9,922 nucleotides of DNA, taken from NCBI GenBank assembly GCA_001805565.1, contig MHGM01000020.1:1-9922 (forward strand), in the 5' to 3' direction. This document shows positions 1 to 6,606 of the stretch, in pieces. The notes under the pieces were generated by a model that was not told where the DNA came from, searched no databases, and worked only from the letters and a program-made list of their open reading frames with translations. Both the position numbers and the translations under genes were made by a program. Numbering within the stretch: the first letter of the stretch is position 1; each line of letters starts with the position of its first letter. This stretch comes from Omnitrophica WOR_2 bacterium RIFCSPHIGHO2_01_FULL_52_10. GTDB taxonomy: Bacteria > Omnitrophota > Gorgyraeia > Zapsychrales > Zapsychraceae.

Positions 1-2
1 AA

Positions 3-548
3 ACCAAAAAGGCCGGCGGTATTTTGCGCGTTGAGCGATTTATCGAAAAGCCCGATCTGGCCAGGGCCAAACGCTTTGCCGCGGGCAAAAATTATTTCTG
101 GAACAGCGGCATGTTCGTCTGGAAAACGGAAACGATTCTTGAGGCGTTCCGGAAATATTTGCCGTTGATCTATGCCGCGCGCGGGAATATGTTAAAGGCG
201 TGGCCCAAACTGCCCGCCGTTTCCATCGATTACGGTATTTTAGAGAAAGCCAGGAATGTCACCGCCGTTGCTGCTGACATCGGCTGGTCGGATCTGGGAA
301 GCTGGGAATCCTTGGCCGAAATCCTGCCTAAAGACAAAAAAGGCAACAGTACTCAAGGCAATGTGCTTTCTCTGGATTGCCGCAACAGCCTTGTCTGGGC
401 CAATAAGCGCCTCATTGCCGCCGTCGGGGTTCAAGGCCTGATCGTCATCGACGCCCCTGACGCCCTTTTGGTGTGCCCCAAACACCGCTCGCAGGACGTT
501 AAAAAGCTGGTCGAGACGCTTAAAAAACGTAAGGCGCGTGTTTGTTAA
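3..548 (+). CDS. manC: Mannose-1-phosphate guanylyltransferase (GDP-mannose pyrophosphorylase), C-terminal part
   Basis: The 5' end is cut off by the window: the frame is open from base 3, and the internal TTG at 24 is not a credible start. The enzyme joins mannose-1-phosphate and GTP to give GDP-mannose and pyrophosphate in the cytoplasm, supplying mannose-derived sugars for surface glycans. The visible part holds the sugar-binding FIEKPD motif, the WNSGMF motif, SIDYGILEKA and GWSDLGSW, all characteristic of this nucleotidyltransferase family. A short C-terminal beta-helix-like region follows (NVLSLDC...LIVIDAPDALLVCPK). The protein ends there, so it is the single-domain form without the C-terminal phosphomannose isomerase cupin of bifunctional enzymes. 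A GDP-heptose guanylyltransferase of the HddC type is less likely because the GWSDLGSW and WNSGMF signatures are those of ManC. The next gene starts 20 nt downstream. Confidence 0.9.
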   Translation, partial: TKKAGGILRVERFIEKPDLARAKRFAAGKNYFWNSGMFVWKTETILEAFRKYLPLIYAARGNMLKAWPKLPAVSIDYGILEKARNVTAVAADIGWSDLGSWESLAEILPKDKKGNSTQGNVLSLDCRNSLVWANKRLIAAVGVQGLIVIDAPDALLVCPKHRSQDVKKLVETLKKRKARVC

Positions 549-568
549 TCCAAAGAGGAAGAAAAGTA

Positions 569-1228
569 ATGGCGCGATCTTTTTGTTGGATCTTGTTCGC
601 GCTTGTGTTTTTGTCAGTCCCCGCGTTGGCGGACGGGCCGCTTGTGCCGGCGACCTTTGCGCCCGAGCGGCTTGGTTCCGGCGGGTATGTCGTTTTTTTC
701 CGTCACACACAGTGGGACAAAACGCCGTCGCAATCGGTCCTCTGGGAGATGGACCGGGCCAGTAGCTGCGAGTCCGGTGGAGCGCTTAACGTGCAGGGCG
801 AGGGCGAATCGCGCGGGATTCGCCAGGCGATCGAGCGGCTTGCGATCCCCACCGGAGAGCTGTTTGTCAGCCCCACCTGCCGCACCAAACAGATGGCAAG
901 AATTATCTTCAGCACCGCGCAGGCGCAGGACAATTTCACGATCGCCGCGGCGTTGGCGCCGCCCTGGGTCAAGCCGCCTTCTCAAAAAGACCAGGATACC
1001 GCGGCCTTAAACGCGTTTTTAAGCGAGGCGCTACCTCCGGGAGAAAACCGGTTTTTGATCTCGCATTCGCAGGTGTTGACGGCGGAATCGATCGGCCAGG
1101 ATATCGCCTTAGAGCAAGGTGAGGCGGCGGTCTTTCGGCCGGTGAAAAAAAATAGCTGGCCAGGATTCGAATTCTTGGGTATTATCCATCTAAAGGATTG
1201 GGGAAATAAAGAAGACAGCGCATTTTAG
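569..1228 (+). CDS. Secreted histidine-phosphatase-superfamily protein
   Basis: 219 residues. I chose the ATG at 569 over an upstream in-frame start (542) because a purine-rich ribosome site (AGAGGAAG, about 554-561) precedes it and the protein then begins with a clean signal peptide: hydrophobic residues 4-18 and an ALA-D cleavage site near residue 21. The mature part has the histidine phosphatase (phosphoglycerate mutase-like) pattern: R45-H46 in FFRHT as the phospho-accepting histidine, a second arginine in SPTCRT, and the late histidine in ISHSQ. The family contains phosphatases acting on sugar phosphates, phytate or proteins. The signal peptide implies action in the periplasm or outside the cell. 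The substrate is unknown. Its TAG stop lies inside a heptamer array. It sits between a sugar-nucleotide gene and another secreted protein, but that does not fix its role. Confidence 0.75.
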   Translation: MARSFCWILFALVFLSVPALADGPLVPATFAPERLGSGGYVVFFRHTQWDKTPSQSVLWEMDRASSCESGGALNVQGEGESRGIRQAIERLAIPTGELFVSPTCRTKQMARIIFSTAQAQDNFTIAAALAPPWVKPPSQKDQDTAALNAFLSEALPPGENRFLISHSQVLTAESIGQDIALEQGEAAVFRPVKKNSWPGFEFLGIIHLKDWGNKEDSAF

Positions 1229-1254
1229 GTGATAGGTGCCAGGTGTCAGATAAA
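1226..1254 (+). repeat. Degenerate heptamer array (AGGTGNN)
   Basis: Consecutive 7-bp units AGGTGAT, AGGTGCC and AGGTGTC, then a decayed AGATAAA, start within the stop codon of the upstream gene (TAG at 1226-1228). The AG-first heptamer layout matches the arrays at 2876 and 7697. It is short enough that its status as a repeat family rests on that comparison. Confidence 0.55.
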
Positions 1255-1255
1255 C

Positions 1256-1261
1256 TATAAT
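1256..1261 (+). promoter_or_regulatory. Possible -10 element (TATAAT)
   Basis: A perfect TATAAT lies 17 nt before the start codon at 1278, which would give a leader of about 10 nt containing the ribosome site. The -35 position falls in the heptamer array and matches TTGACA poorly, so this could be chance in an AT-rich gap. If real, it would start a transcript for the secreted protein and possibly the receiver gene. Confidence 0.3.
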
Positions 1262-1277
1262 AAACCAAGGGGGATGT

Positions 1278-1859
1278 ATGCGTAAAAAGATGTTTAACGT
1301 CTTGTCCGTTGTATTTGTTTCCATGCTGTTACCGACCATCCGGGCCGAGGCCCAGGAATTTTCGGCGCAGATGATCAGCCGCACGGGGAAAGAAACCGTC
1401 AACGCCAAGATCTATGTGGCCCAGGACAAGGTCCGCATGGAGATGCCGGAGAGTGTGATGATCATCCGCAGGGACAAGAACCTTTCCTGGATGCTCATGC
1501 CCGCCGACAAGATGTATATGGAACACCCCGTTGATATGTCTTCGTCGCCCAAAGTATCGAAGAATTTTGATGGTGAGATCGAGCGCGTGGCGATGGGGAC
1601 CGAGGCCGTGGACGGCCAGCCGGCGGAAAAATTCCAGGTCACCTACCCGGAAAAAGGCAAAAACGTCTCGGTCTATCAATGGTTACGGGGCGGAGAGATC
1701 CCCATCAAGGTCGAGGCCGTGGACGGGACATGGAGCATGGAATATGAGGACCTCAAGACCGGCCCGCAGCCCGCGGATCTTTTTGAAGTGCCGGCCGAAT
1801 ATGAAAAATTCGCCATGCCTGGTTTGGGCGAGATGATGAAGAGTTTTGGCGGGATGTAA
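1278..1859 (+). CDS. Secreted DUF4412/LolA-like protein
   Basis: 193 residues. The ATG at 1278 is preceded by a strong GGGGG ribosome site (1269-1273). An N-terminal signal peptide (basic MRKK, hydrophobic residues 6-19) is followed by a likely cleavage after AEA at residue 25. The mature protein alternates short strands: AQMISRTGKETVNAKIYVAQDKVRMEM, then IIRRDKNLSWMLMPADKMYME, then a turn with AVDGQPAEKFQVTY, ending ADLFEVPAEYEKFAMPG. This layout, including the closing 'FEVPAEYEKF' phrase, resembles DUF4412-type proteins, which have a LolA/LolB-like half-barrel suited to binding lipid or another hydrophobic ligand. There is no lipobox cysteine, so it should be soluble in the periplasm. No enzymatic residues are apparent. 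The family assignment is from memory of its pattern. The receiver gene follows after 23 nt. Confidence 0.65.
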   Translation: MRKKMFNVLSVVFVSMLLPTIRAEAQEFSAQMISRTGKETVNAKIYVAQDKVRMEMPESVMIIRRDKNLSWMLMPADKMYMEHPVDMSSSPKVSKNFDGEIERVAMGTEAVDGQPAEKFQVTYPEKGKNVSVYQWLRGGEIPIKVEAVDGTWSMEYEDLKTGPQPADLFEVPAEYEKFAMPGLGEMMKSFGGM

Positions 1860-1882
1860 GGATGGAGTGAGGGCTCATTTAA

Positions 1883-2245
1883 ATGTCCAAGAAAATTCTG
1901 ATGGTGGAGGACGAACCGGATATCCGCGAAGCGGTCCAGGCGAGCTTGCGGTCCCGCGGGTATATGGTGATCGTAGCCGCGGACGGGGAAGAAGGTCTGC
2001 GCAAGGTAAAATCCGAGAAGCCCGATCTGGTTTTGCTGGACATCGTGATGCCCAAAGTCGACGGCTGGCAGCTGTTAAAAGCGATCCGCAGTGATGAGGC
2101 CACGCGCGAATTGCCGGTTGTGATGCTCACCGCGAACCGGGAGACCTCTTCACTCATCGAATCGCAGTCCCAAAAGGCGACGGATTATCTGATGAAGCCC
2201 TTCGATATCGAGAAGCTCCTACGCTTTATTAACCGATATATTTAA
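1883..2245 (+). CDS. Stand-alone response-regulator receiver domain (CheY-like)
   Basis: 120 residues, a single receiver domain with no output domain. The acidic pocket is E9-D10, the phospho-acceptor is D53 in LLDIVMPKVDG, the switch threonine is T83 in MLTA, and the conserved lysine is K105 in the K-P pair of YLMKPFD. It should be phosphorylated by a histidine kinase or phosphotransfer protein and signal by protein-protein contact. No kinase lies in the window, so the partner is elsewhere. The ATG at 1883 has a GGAGTGAGGG ribosome site (1864-1873). The gene begins 23 nt after the secreted DUF4412-like gene, so they may be co-transcribed, although no functional link is evident. Orphan receivers of this length are common in bacteria with many two-component systems. 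Confidence 0.92.
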   Translation: MSKKILMVEDEPDIREAVQASLRSRGYMVIVAADGEEGLRKVKSEKPDLVLLDIVMPKVDGWQLLKAIRSDEATRELPVVMLTANRETSSLIESQSQKATDYLMKPFDIEKLLRFINRYI

Positions 2246-2249
2246 GGTA

Positions 2250-2316
2250 ATCCCTCGTATAAGCGCTTGAAAATTTTTTCGCTTTGCTCAAAAATTTTCG
2301 GCGCATACTTCGGGAT
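2250..2316. repeat. Long imperfect stem-loop in the intergenic gap
   Basis: The ends ATCCC (2250-2254) and GGGAT (2312-2316) pair, with TAT...ATA closer in. The inner arms GCGC (2263-2266) and GCGC (2301-2304) flank near-complementary GAAAATTTTTT and CAAAAATTTTCG around a loop near 2281-2287. It starts just after the receiver stop codon. There is no terminal U-run, so it is not a classical intrinsic terminator. It could be a processing or stability hairpin at the receiver 3' end, or a copy of a dispersed palindromic repeat. Confidence 0.6.
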
Positions 2317-2324
2317 AAATATCA

Positions 2325-2361
2325 CCCCCTTTTCATAAATAGGGTAGGGGGCTCATTTATG
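2325..2361 (+). promoter_or_regulatory. Candidate pseudoknot covering the ribosome site and start codon
   Basis: CCCCCT (2325-2330) is complementary to AGGGGG (2346-2351), which is the Shine-Dalgarno sequence of the YaeQ-like gene. CATAAAT (2334-2340), in the loop of that stem, is perfectly complementary to ATTTATG (2355-2361), which contains the start codon. The two pairings interleave with connectors of 3, 5 and 3 nt, the arrangement of an H-type pseudoknot. If formed it would block translation. The second stem is A-U rich and weak, and the alternative CCCT (2327-2330) with AGGG (2341-2344) is possible. The function is inferred. Confidence 0.4.
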
Positions 2362-2862
2362 GTCGAACATAACCGCAAGTATACGTTCCGCTTCAAGGAT
2401 AAGCGGATAGTTTTCAACAAGCTCGCCCACGAGTCGGAGTTCCATCCTTTCGCGAAGGCCTTGGTCTACGCGCTCTATCACAAAGAATACCCTACCATCC
2501 GCGTTGAAGCCAAGCTTGAGGACCGTTTCCAGCCGGACTTGAACGCCTTCAGTTACGACGGGACCATGATTTTCTGGGCTGAAGTGGGGAATGTGTCTGT
2601 CCCCAAAATCGGCAAGCTCTTTAAGAAATACCGTCGGGCGCATTTTGTGTTCGTTAAAGAAGAAAAAGACGTCGCCATTTTTCAAAAACAACTGGACAAG
2701 ATGGCCAAAGATATGCGCAGCCTGCCCCTGGTTGAGATCGTGGTTTACCCCGAACATTTCCACGAGTGGAACGTGAGCGATGAAGGCGACGTTTTTATCC
2801 GTAAGGACGATGTGACCATCATCTCCTGGCACGACCCGAAAGAGAAAGTGAAATATTATTGA
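2359..2862 (+). CDS. YaeQ-like PD-(D/E)XK-fold protein
   Basis: 167 residues from the ATG at 2359, chosen because the GGGGG ribosome site (2347-2351) lies 7 nt upstream. The longer in-frame option from 2284 would translate the structured leader and gives no conserved-looking residues. The core resembles the YaeQ family: an early helix with HPFAKALVYALY (about 29-40), then P59-D60 in FQPDLNAF, a strand with E75 in FWAEVG, and later lysines (K83, K86) before a strand HFVFVKE. That D...E-x-G order is a variant PD-(D/E)XK nuclease-fold site in which the usual E-x-K lysine is replaced by glycine. YaeQ-type proteins have no well-established activity, so nuclease function should not be assumed. The family call is by pattern only. 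It stands alone between two structured gaps. Confidence 0.5.
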   Translation: MVEHNRKYTFRFKDKRIVFNKLAHESEFHPFAKALVYALYHKEYPTIRVEAKLEDRFQPDLNAFSYDGTMIFWAEVGNVSVPKIGKLFKKYRRAHFVFVKEEKDVAIFQKQLDKMAKDMRSLPLVEIVVYPEHFHEWNVSDEGDVFIRKDDVTIISWHDPKEKVKYY

Positions 2863-2875
2863 TAAAAAAGCGATC

Positions 2876-2898
2876 AGTGATAAGTTGTAAGTGGCAAG
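2876..2898 (+). repeat. Degenerate heptamer array (AGTNNNA)
   Basis: Three adjacent 7-bp units, AGTGATA, AGTTGTA and AGTGGCA, begin 13 nt after the TGA of the YaeQ-like gene and end in a further AG. The AG-first heptamer phase matches the arrays at 1226 and 7697, though the inner bases differ. Confidence 0.45.
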
Positions 2899-2972
2899 CC
2901 CGCCAAATTAAATAAATTTGGCGAGGTCTCGCCCCCGGAAGGGGGCGGATGATAAGCGGAGAATCGTTGCCA
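2892..2972. other. Two perfect hairpins enclosed by a closing stem, upstream of the SDR gene
   Basis: Hairpin A has a 9-bp perfect stem, CGCCAAATT (2901-2909) with AATTTGGCG (2915-2923), and a 5-nt loop. Hairpin B has a 7-bp perfect stem, CGCCCCC (2930-2936) with GGGGGCG (2941-2947), closed by a GGAA tetraloop of the GNRA type. TGGCAA (2892-2897) can pair with TTGCCA (2967-2972) to enclose both, giving a three-way junction. Neither hairpin is followed by a U-run. It may be a structured leader RNA for the operon that starts at 2985 or a stability element for the upstream transcript. I recognise no known riboswitch class. Confidence 0.5.
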
Positions 2973-2984
2973 AGGCCTCAGTGA

Positions 2985-4541
2985 ATGAATAATAGTGAAA
3001 AAATAGCCGAAGCGAAATATTCCGAAGAGCAGATACGTACCTGCGTTGCGGTCCTGGAAGACTTGGTCCGAAACAGCGTCGAATTGGCCCATTTGTCCAC
3101 GGAACAGCGGATCGCCTTGATCACCGCAGCCGGACAGCTCTCGCGTCCACAGCGCGATGAGATCCGCAAACGCAAACGCGACAGCCGGCGCATCAAACGC
3201 CAAAGAGTCGTCAATTATGAGCGGCGCCTGCGCGCGTCGAGCGGTATCCGCAGCGCGCGTGAGGCGGCGGTCTTTACCGTGCCTTTACAAATAACCGATG
3301 AGGGCGTCCGGGGAAGATTCAAAGAGCTTGAATTAGTCTCGCCGCGCGATTGTTATGTGTGTAAGCGCGCATTTATCCGGGTACATTTTTTTTATGACGC
3401 GATGTGCCCGAGTTGCGCGCAGTTCAATTACGCCAAACGTTTTCAAACGGCTTCCTTAAAAGGACAAGTCGCTCTGATCACTGGCTCGCGTTTGAAGATC
3501 GGTTATCAGGCGACATTGATGATGCTGCGCGCCGGCGCCCGCGTGATTGCGACCACCCGTTTTCCGGTCGATTCGGCGCTTCGCTACTCCCGTGAAGAAG
3601 ATTTTCCCCAATGGCAGGACCGGCTGCATATTTATGGATTGGACCTGCGCCACACGCCCAGCATCGAGATCTTTTGTAATTATATCGAGCAGAAATACGA
3701 TCGCCTGGATATCCTGATCAATAACGCGGCGCAAACGGTACGCCGGCCGCCGGGTTTTTACGGCCATCTGGTGGAGAATGAAGCCAAAAGAATCGAAGAT
3801 TTGCCCGAAGGCGCGCAACGGCTTCTTCGTCCTTTTGATATGTGCAAGAAGGAATTGATGTCCTATACGCACATTAATCCGGCAACGGACCTGGTGCCCG
3901 CGGTCGCCTGGAATGGAAAAATGCAGGGCATCGGGTTATCCGCATCCGCCGCGCTTTCCCAAATTCCTTACTCCTACGACCACGCGTTGCCGGCCGAGCA
4001 GGTTTTCCCCAAGGGCAAACTGGACGCGGACCTCCAGCAGGTGGATTTGCGGGAAACCAACACCTGGCGCCTGCGCCTGGGTGAGGTCCCTACGGCCGAG
4101 CTCCTGGAGCTGCAACTGGTCAACGCGATCGCGCCATTTGTCTTGTGCAACCGGTTGTCGACGATGATGAAACGCGATAACACGGGGCAAAAACATATCG
4201 TCAATGTCTCCGCGATGGAAGGGAAGTTCTTGCGCTACGTCAAAACGGACCGTCATCCGCATACCAATATGGCGAAGGCGGCGCTCAACATGCTGACCCA
4301 TACCTCGGCGAGCGACTTGGTCAAATCGGGCATTTTTATGAATTCCGTGGACACCGGCTGGGTCACGGACGAAGACCCCTTCGCGCTTTCCCGGCGCAAG
4401 CAGCAGGTGCATGATTTTCAGCCGCCCCTGGATATCGTCGATGGCGCCGCACGGGTATGTGATCCGTTTTTCGATGGTATCCTGACGGGCAAACACTGGT
4501 GTGGAAAGTTCCTTAAAGATTATTTTCCGATTGACTGGTGA
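2985..4541 (+). CDS. Large atypical SDR oxidoreductase with N-terminal coil and zinc-finger-like region
   Basis: 518 residues, about twice a classical SDR. Residues 1-95 are charged and helical with a strongly basic stretch (60-84). Residues 123-144 hold C123-x2-C126 and C141-x2-C144, a plausible zinc ribbon. The Rossmann/SDR domain spans about 158-518: TGSRLKIG (166-173, cofactor-binding glycine motif), NNAA (246-249), the catalytic-type asparagine in LVNAIAP (380), and S409 in NVSA. Lysine K431 is present, but the YxxxK tyrosine position is threonine (T427). A long insert of about 100 residues (252-360) separates NNAA from the helix carrying N380. The fold and NAD(P) binding are well supported. 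With no catalytic tyrosine, a normal carbonyl/alcohol redox reaction is uncertain. The ribosome site is weak (AAGG, 2972-2975). The next gene begins 6 nt later, so they are probably co-transcribed. Confidence 0.8.
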   Translation: MNNSEKIAEAKYSEEQIRTCVAVLEDLVRNSVELAHLSTEQRIALITAAGQLSRPQRDEIRKRKRDSRRIKRQRVVNYERRLRASSGIRSAREAAVFTVPLQITDEGVRGRFKELELVSPRDCYVCKRAFIRVHFFYDAMCPSCAQFNYAKRFQTASLKGQVALITGSRLKIGYQATLMMLRAGARVIATTRFPVDSALRYSREEDFPQWQDRLHIYGLDLRHTPSIEIFCNYIEQKYDRLDILINNAAQTVRRPPGFYGHLVENEAKRIEDLPEGAQRLLRPFDMCKKELMSYTHINPATDLVPAVAWNGKMQGIGLSASAALSQIPYSYDHALPAEQVFPKGKLDADLQQVDLRETNTWRLRLGEVPTAELLELQLVNAIAPFVLCNRLSTMMKRDNTGQKHIVNVSAMEGKFLRYVKTDRHPHTNMAKAALNMLTHTSASDLVKSGIFMNSVDTGWVTDEDPFALSRRKQQVHDFQPPLDIVDGAARVCDPFFDGILTGKHWCGKFLKDYFPIDW

Positions 4542-4547
4542 GGTTGT

Positions 4548-5528
4548 TTGAAAACTTTAATCCTTAGTCAAAAAGATGTAATGAAGATTGTCGATGTCAA
4601 AAGCGCTATTGGAGCGGTCGAGGAGGCGTTCGCCGAATACGGCCTTGGCCGGGCGCGGATGCCGCCGAAGATCTACCTCGACCTTCCGGAATTTGCGGGG
4701 GACTTTCGCGCCATGCCTTCCTATGTGGGCAAGTTCAAACTCTGCACGCTCAAATGGGTCAACGCGCATCCCAACAACGCTACTTTCGGGCTACCGGCGG
4801 TCATGGCCGTTTTGATCGTCAGCGATCCTAAAACTGGTTTTCCTTTGGCGATCATGGACGGAACGCTGGCGACGAGCCTGCGTACCGGCGCGGGCGGGGC
4901 GGTAGCGGCCAAATATCTGGCGCGAAGGAATTCCCGTGTTGTGGCGCTCGTGGGTTGCGGGGTGCAGGCACGCTCACAGCTTGCGGCACTACGTGAAATT
5001 TTTAAGATCAAGGAAGTACGCGTGTGGGGCCATCAAAAGATTTTGGCCGCGCGATTCATCCGCACGATGAGAAAGCCCGGCGAGGCCATGACCGTCGCCG
5101 CGAACATTCAGGAATGTGTCGAAGGCGCCGACATTGTGGTGACAACCACGCCGTCGCGCAAGCCGATTATTCAATCGCAATGGATCAAAGACGGCACGCA
5201 TATCAATGCCATCGGCGCTGACGCGCCGGGGAAAGAAGAGCTCGACCCGAGAATTCTAAAACGGGCGAGGGTGGTGGTCGATGACCCGGAGCAAGCCAGC
5301 CATAGTGGTGAAATTAACGTTCCCGTCGCTAAAGGACTCTTTAAGCTCAAAGACATTCCCGCGACCTTAGGCGAGATCGTTGCCGGAAAGAAAAAAGGAA
5401 GGACCGGACCCGGCCAAGTGACCGTCTTTGATTCCACCGGCCTCGCCATCCAGGATACCGCGGTCGCCAGCCTCATCTACAAGGCGGCGGTGAAGAAAAA
5501 ATTGGGGCAATGGATGAGGATCGTTTAG
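4548..5528 (+). CDS. Ornithine cyclodeaminase / alanine dehydrogenase (mu-crystallin) family enzyme
   Basis: 326 residues, the usual family length. It starts at a TTG (4548) behind GGTGAGG (4537-4543), which overlaps the SDR stop codon, so translation is probably coupled. Family landmarks in order: R37-M-P-P-K41, K69 in TLKWVN, the DGTLATSLRTGA segment (104-115), the Rossmann motif GCGVQARS (136-143), IGAD with D225, and DSTGLAIQD (295-303). K69 and D225 correspond in place to the lysine and aspartate proposed as catalytic in ornithine cyclodeaminase. Members interconvert amino acids and ketimines or imines with NAD(P): ornithine to proline, alanine to pyruvate, ketimine reduction, or precursor steps in secondary metabolism. 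The sequence does not settle which. Its place between an SDR and a glycosyltransferase is unusual for plain amino-acid catabolism and may mean it serves the glycan pathway. Confidence 0.88.
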   Translation: MKTLILSQKDVMKIVDVKSAIGAVEEAFAEYGLGRARMPPKIYLDLPEFAGDFRAMPSYVGKFKLCTLKWVNAHPNNATFGLPAVMAVLIVSDPKTGFPLAIMDGTLATSLRTGAGGAVAAKYLARRNSRVVALVGCGVQARSQLAALREIFKIKEVRVWGHQKILAARFIRTMRKPGEAMTVAANIQECVEGADIVVTTTPSRKPIIQSQWIKDGTHINAIGADAPGKEELDPRILKRARVVVDDPEQASHSGEINVPVAKGLFKLKDIPATLGEIVAGKKKGRTGPGQVTVFDSTGLAIQDTAVASLIYKAAVKKKLGQWMRIV

Positions 5529-5529
5529 C

Positions 5530-6606
5530 ATGCTTCACAATCCTCCGCAAAGAATTCTTATCATCAATATCTTCGGCATCGGGGATGTGCTGTTTACCAC
5601 GCCTTTGATCAGCAATCTCAAGGCGGCGTACCCCAATATCCATATTGGGTACCTCTGCAATCGCCGGACCCAACCACTATTGGAACGCAATCCCAGGGTC
5701 AACCGGATCTTCGTGTACGAGCGGGACGAATTCGAGGCCATCCGCCGCAGATCCACGGGACAATACCTGAAGGCCGTTGGAAAACTCATCCAGGATATCA
5801 AAAGCGGGCAGTTCGATATGGTTCTGGACGTTTCCCTGAACAGTTTTATGGGATTTTTGGCTTGGGCGGCGGGGATCCCGCGGCGCGTGGGGTTCGATTA
5901 CAAGGGCCGCGGCCGGTTCCTCACGCAAAAAATTCCTTTGGAAGGCTACGAAGGCAGACATGTGGTCGATTATTATCTGGATCTGTTGACGGCAATCGGC
6001 GTGCCGGTCACGCACCGGACTATAGAATTGTCTTTGACCAGGGAAGACACGGACTGGGCCGACCGATTCTTGTTAGAAAGTCGTATTTCCGGCCGCGGCC
6101 CGGTCATCGGGTTTGCTCCCGGAGGCGGGGAAAGCTGGGGAAAGGACGCTTCCTGCAAGCGTTGGAGCGCTGAACGTTTCGCGAAATTAGCTGACAAACT
6201 AATTGAAAAATTCACCGCGCAAATTATACTGTTGGGTGGGTCGACGGAAGCTGGATTATGTGACTCTGTCGCCCGCGGCATGAAGAATCCTTGTGTTTCG
6301 GCCTGCGGGAGGACGTCTTTAAGCCAATTTGCGGCGCTCACCAAACAATGCGCGCTGATCGTCACCAACGACGGCGGGCCGTTGCACGTCGCAGTCGCGG
6401 CAGGAAGCAAAACTGTTTCGATTTTTGGTCCTGTTGATGAAGTCGTTTACGGCCCGTATCCCGCTGACGGACAAAAGGTTGTCAAAAAGGATCTGCCCTG
6501 TCAGCCGTGTTACCGAAGATTCCGCAGGGCCGATTGTGAGCATATCCGCTGCTTAAATCAATTGAGCATGGAAGAGGTTTACAGAAAGGTTGAAGAAATT
6601 TTATGA
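5530..6606 (+). CDS. Glycosyltransferase family 9, heptosyltransferase (WaaF-like)
   Basis: 358 residues, full length for GT9. It starts 1 nt after the preceding stop codon, with GAGGAT (5516-5521) as ribosome site. The N-terminal domain begins with IINIFGIGDVLFTTPLI, the ADP-heptosyltransferase signature with the conserved G-x-G-D (D19). The C-terminal domain has FAPGGGESWGKD followed by RW (195-212) and the nucleotide-sugar motif TNDGGPLHVAVAAGSKTVSIFGP (279-301). Near the end are four cysteines, C324-x2-C327-x8-C336-x4-C341, then SMEEVYRKVEEIL; a cysteine cluster here is common in WaaF-like members. The expected role is transfer of heptose from ADP-heptose to the inner LPS core at the inner membrane, consistent with GmhB two genes beyond its aminotransferase neighbour. 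The exact acceptor is unknown. Its stop overlaps the next start by 4 nt (ATGA). Confidence 0.92.
   Translation: MLHNPPQRILIINIFGIGDVLFTTPLISNLKAAYPNIHIGYLCNRRTQPLLERNPRVNRIFVYERDEFEAIRRRSTGQYLKAVGKLIQDIKSGQFDMVLDVSLNSFMGFLAWAAGIPRRVGFDYKGRGRFLTQKIPLEGYEGRHVVDYYLDLLTAIGVPVTHRTIELSLTREDTDWADRFLLESRISGRGPVIGFAPGGGESWGKDASCKRWSAERFAKLADKLIEKFTAQIILLGGSTEAGLCDSVARGMKNPCVSACGRTSLSQFAALTKQCALIVTNDGGPLHVAVAAGSKTVSIFGPVDEVVYGPYPADGQKVVKKDLPCQPCYRRFRRADCEHIRCLNQLSMEEVYRKVEEIL

Noticed and set aside
240..710. 156-residue open frame on the minus strand across the ManC gene
   Set aside because: It is antisense to two well-supported genes, crosses their boundary, and its product is rich in basic and low-complexity residues with no recognisable motif.
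2284..2358. N-terminal extension of the YaeQ-like protein
   Set aside because: It would translate through the hairpin and ribosome-site region, and the strong GGGGG site points to the ATG at 2359.
2930..2947. GC-rich hairpin considered as an intrinsic terminator
   Set aside because: No U-run follows; the next bases are GATGATAAGC.
3936..4496. 186-residue minus-strand open frame inside the SDR gene
   Set aside because: It is fully antisense to conserved SDR motifs; the composition is that of a shadow frame in a moderately GC-rich gene.
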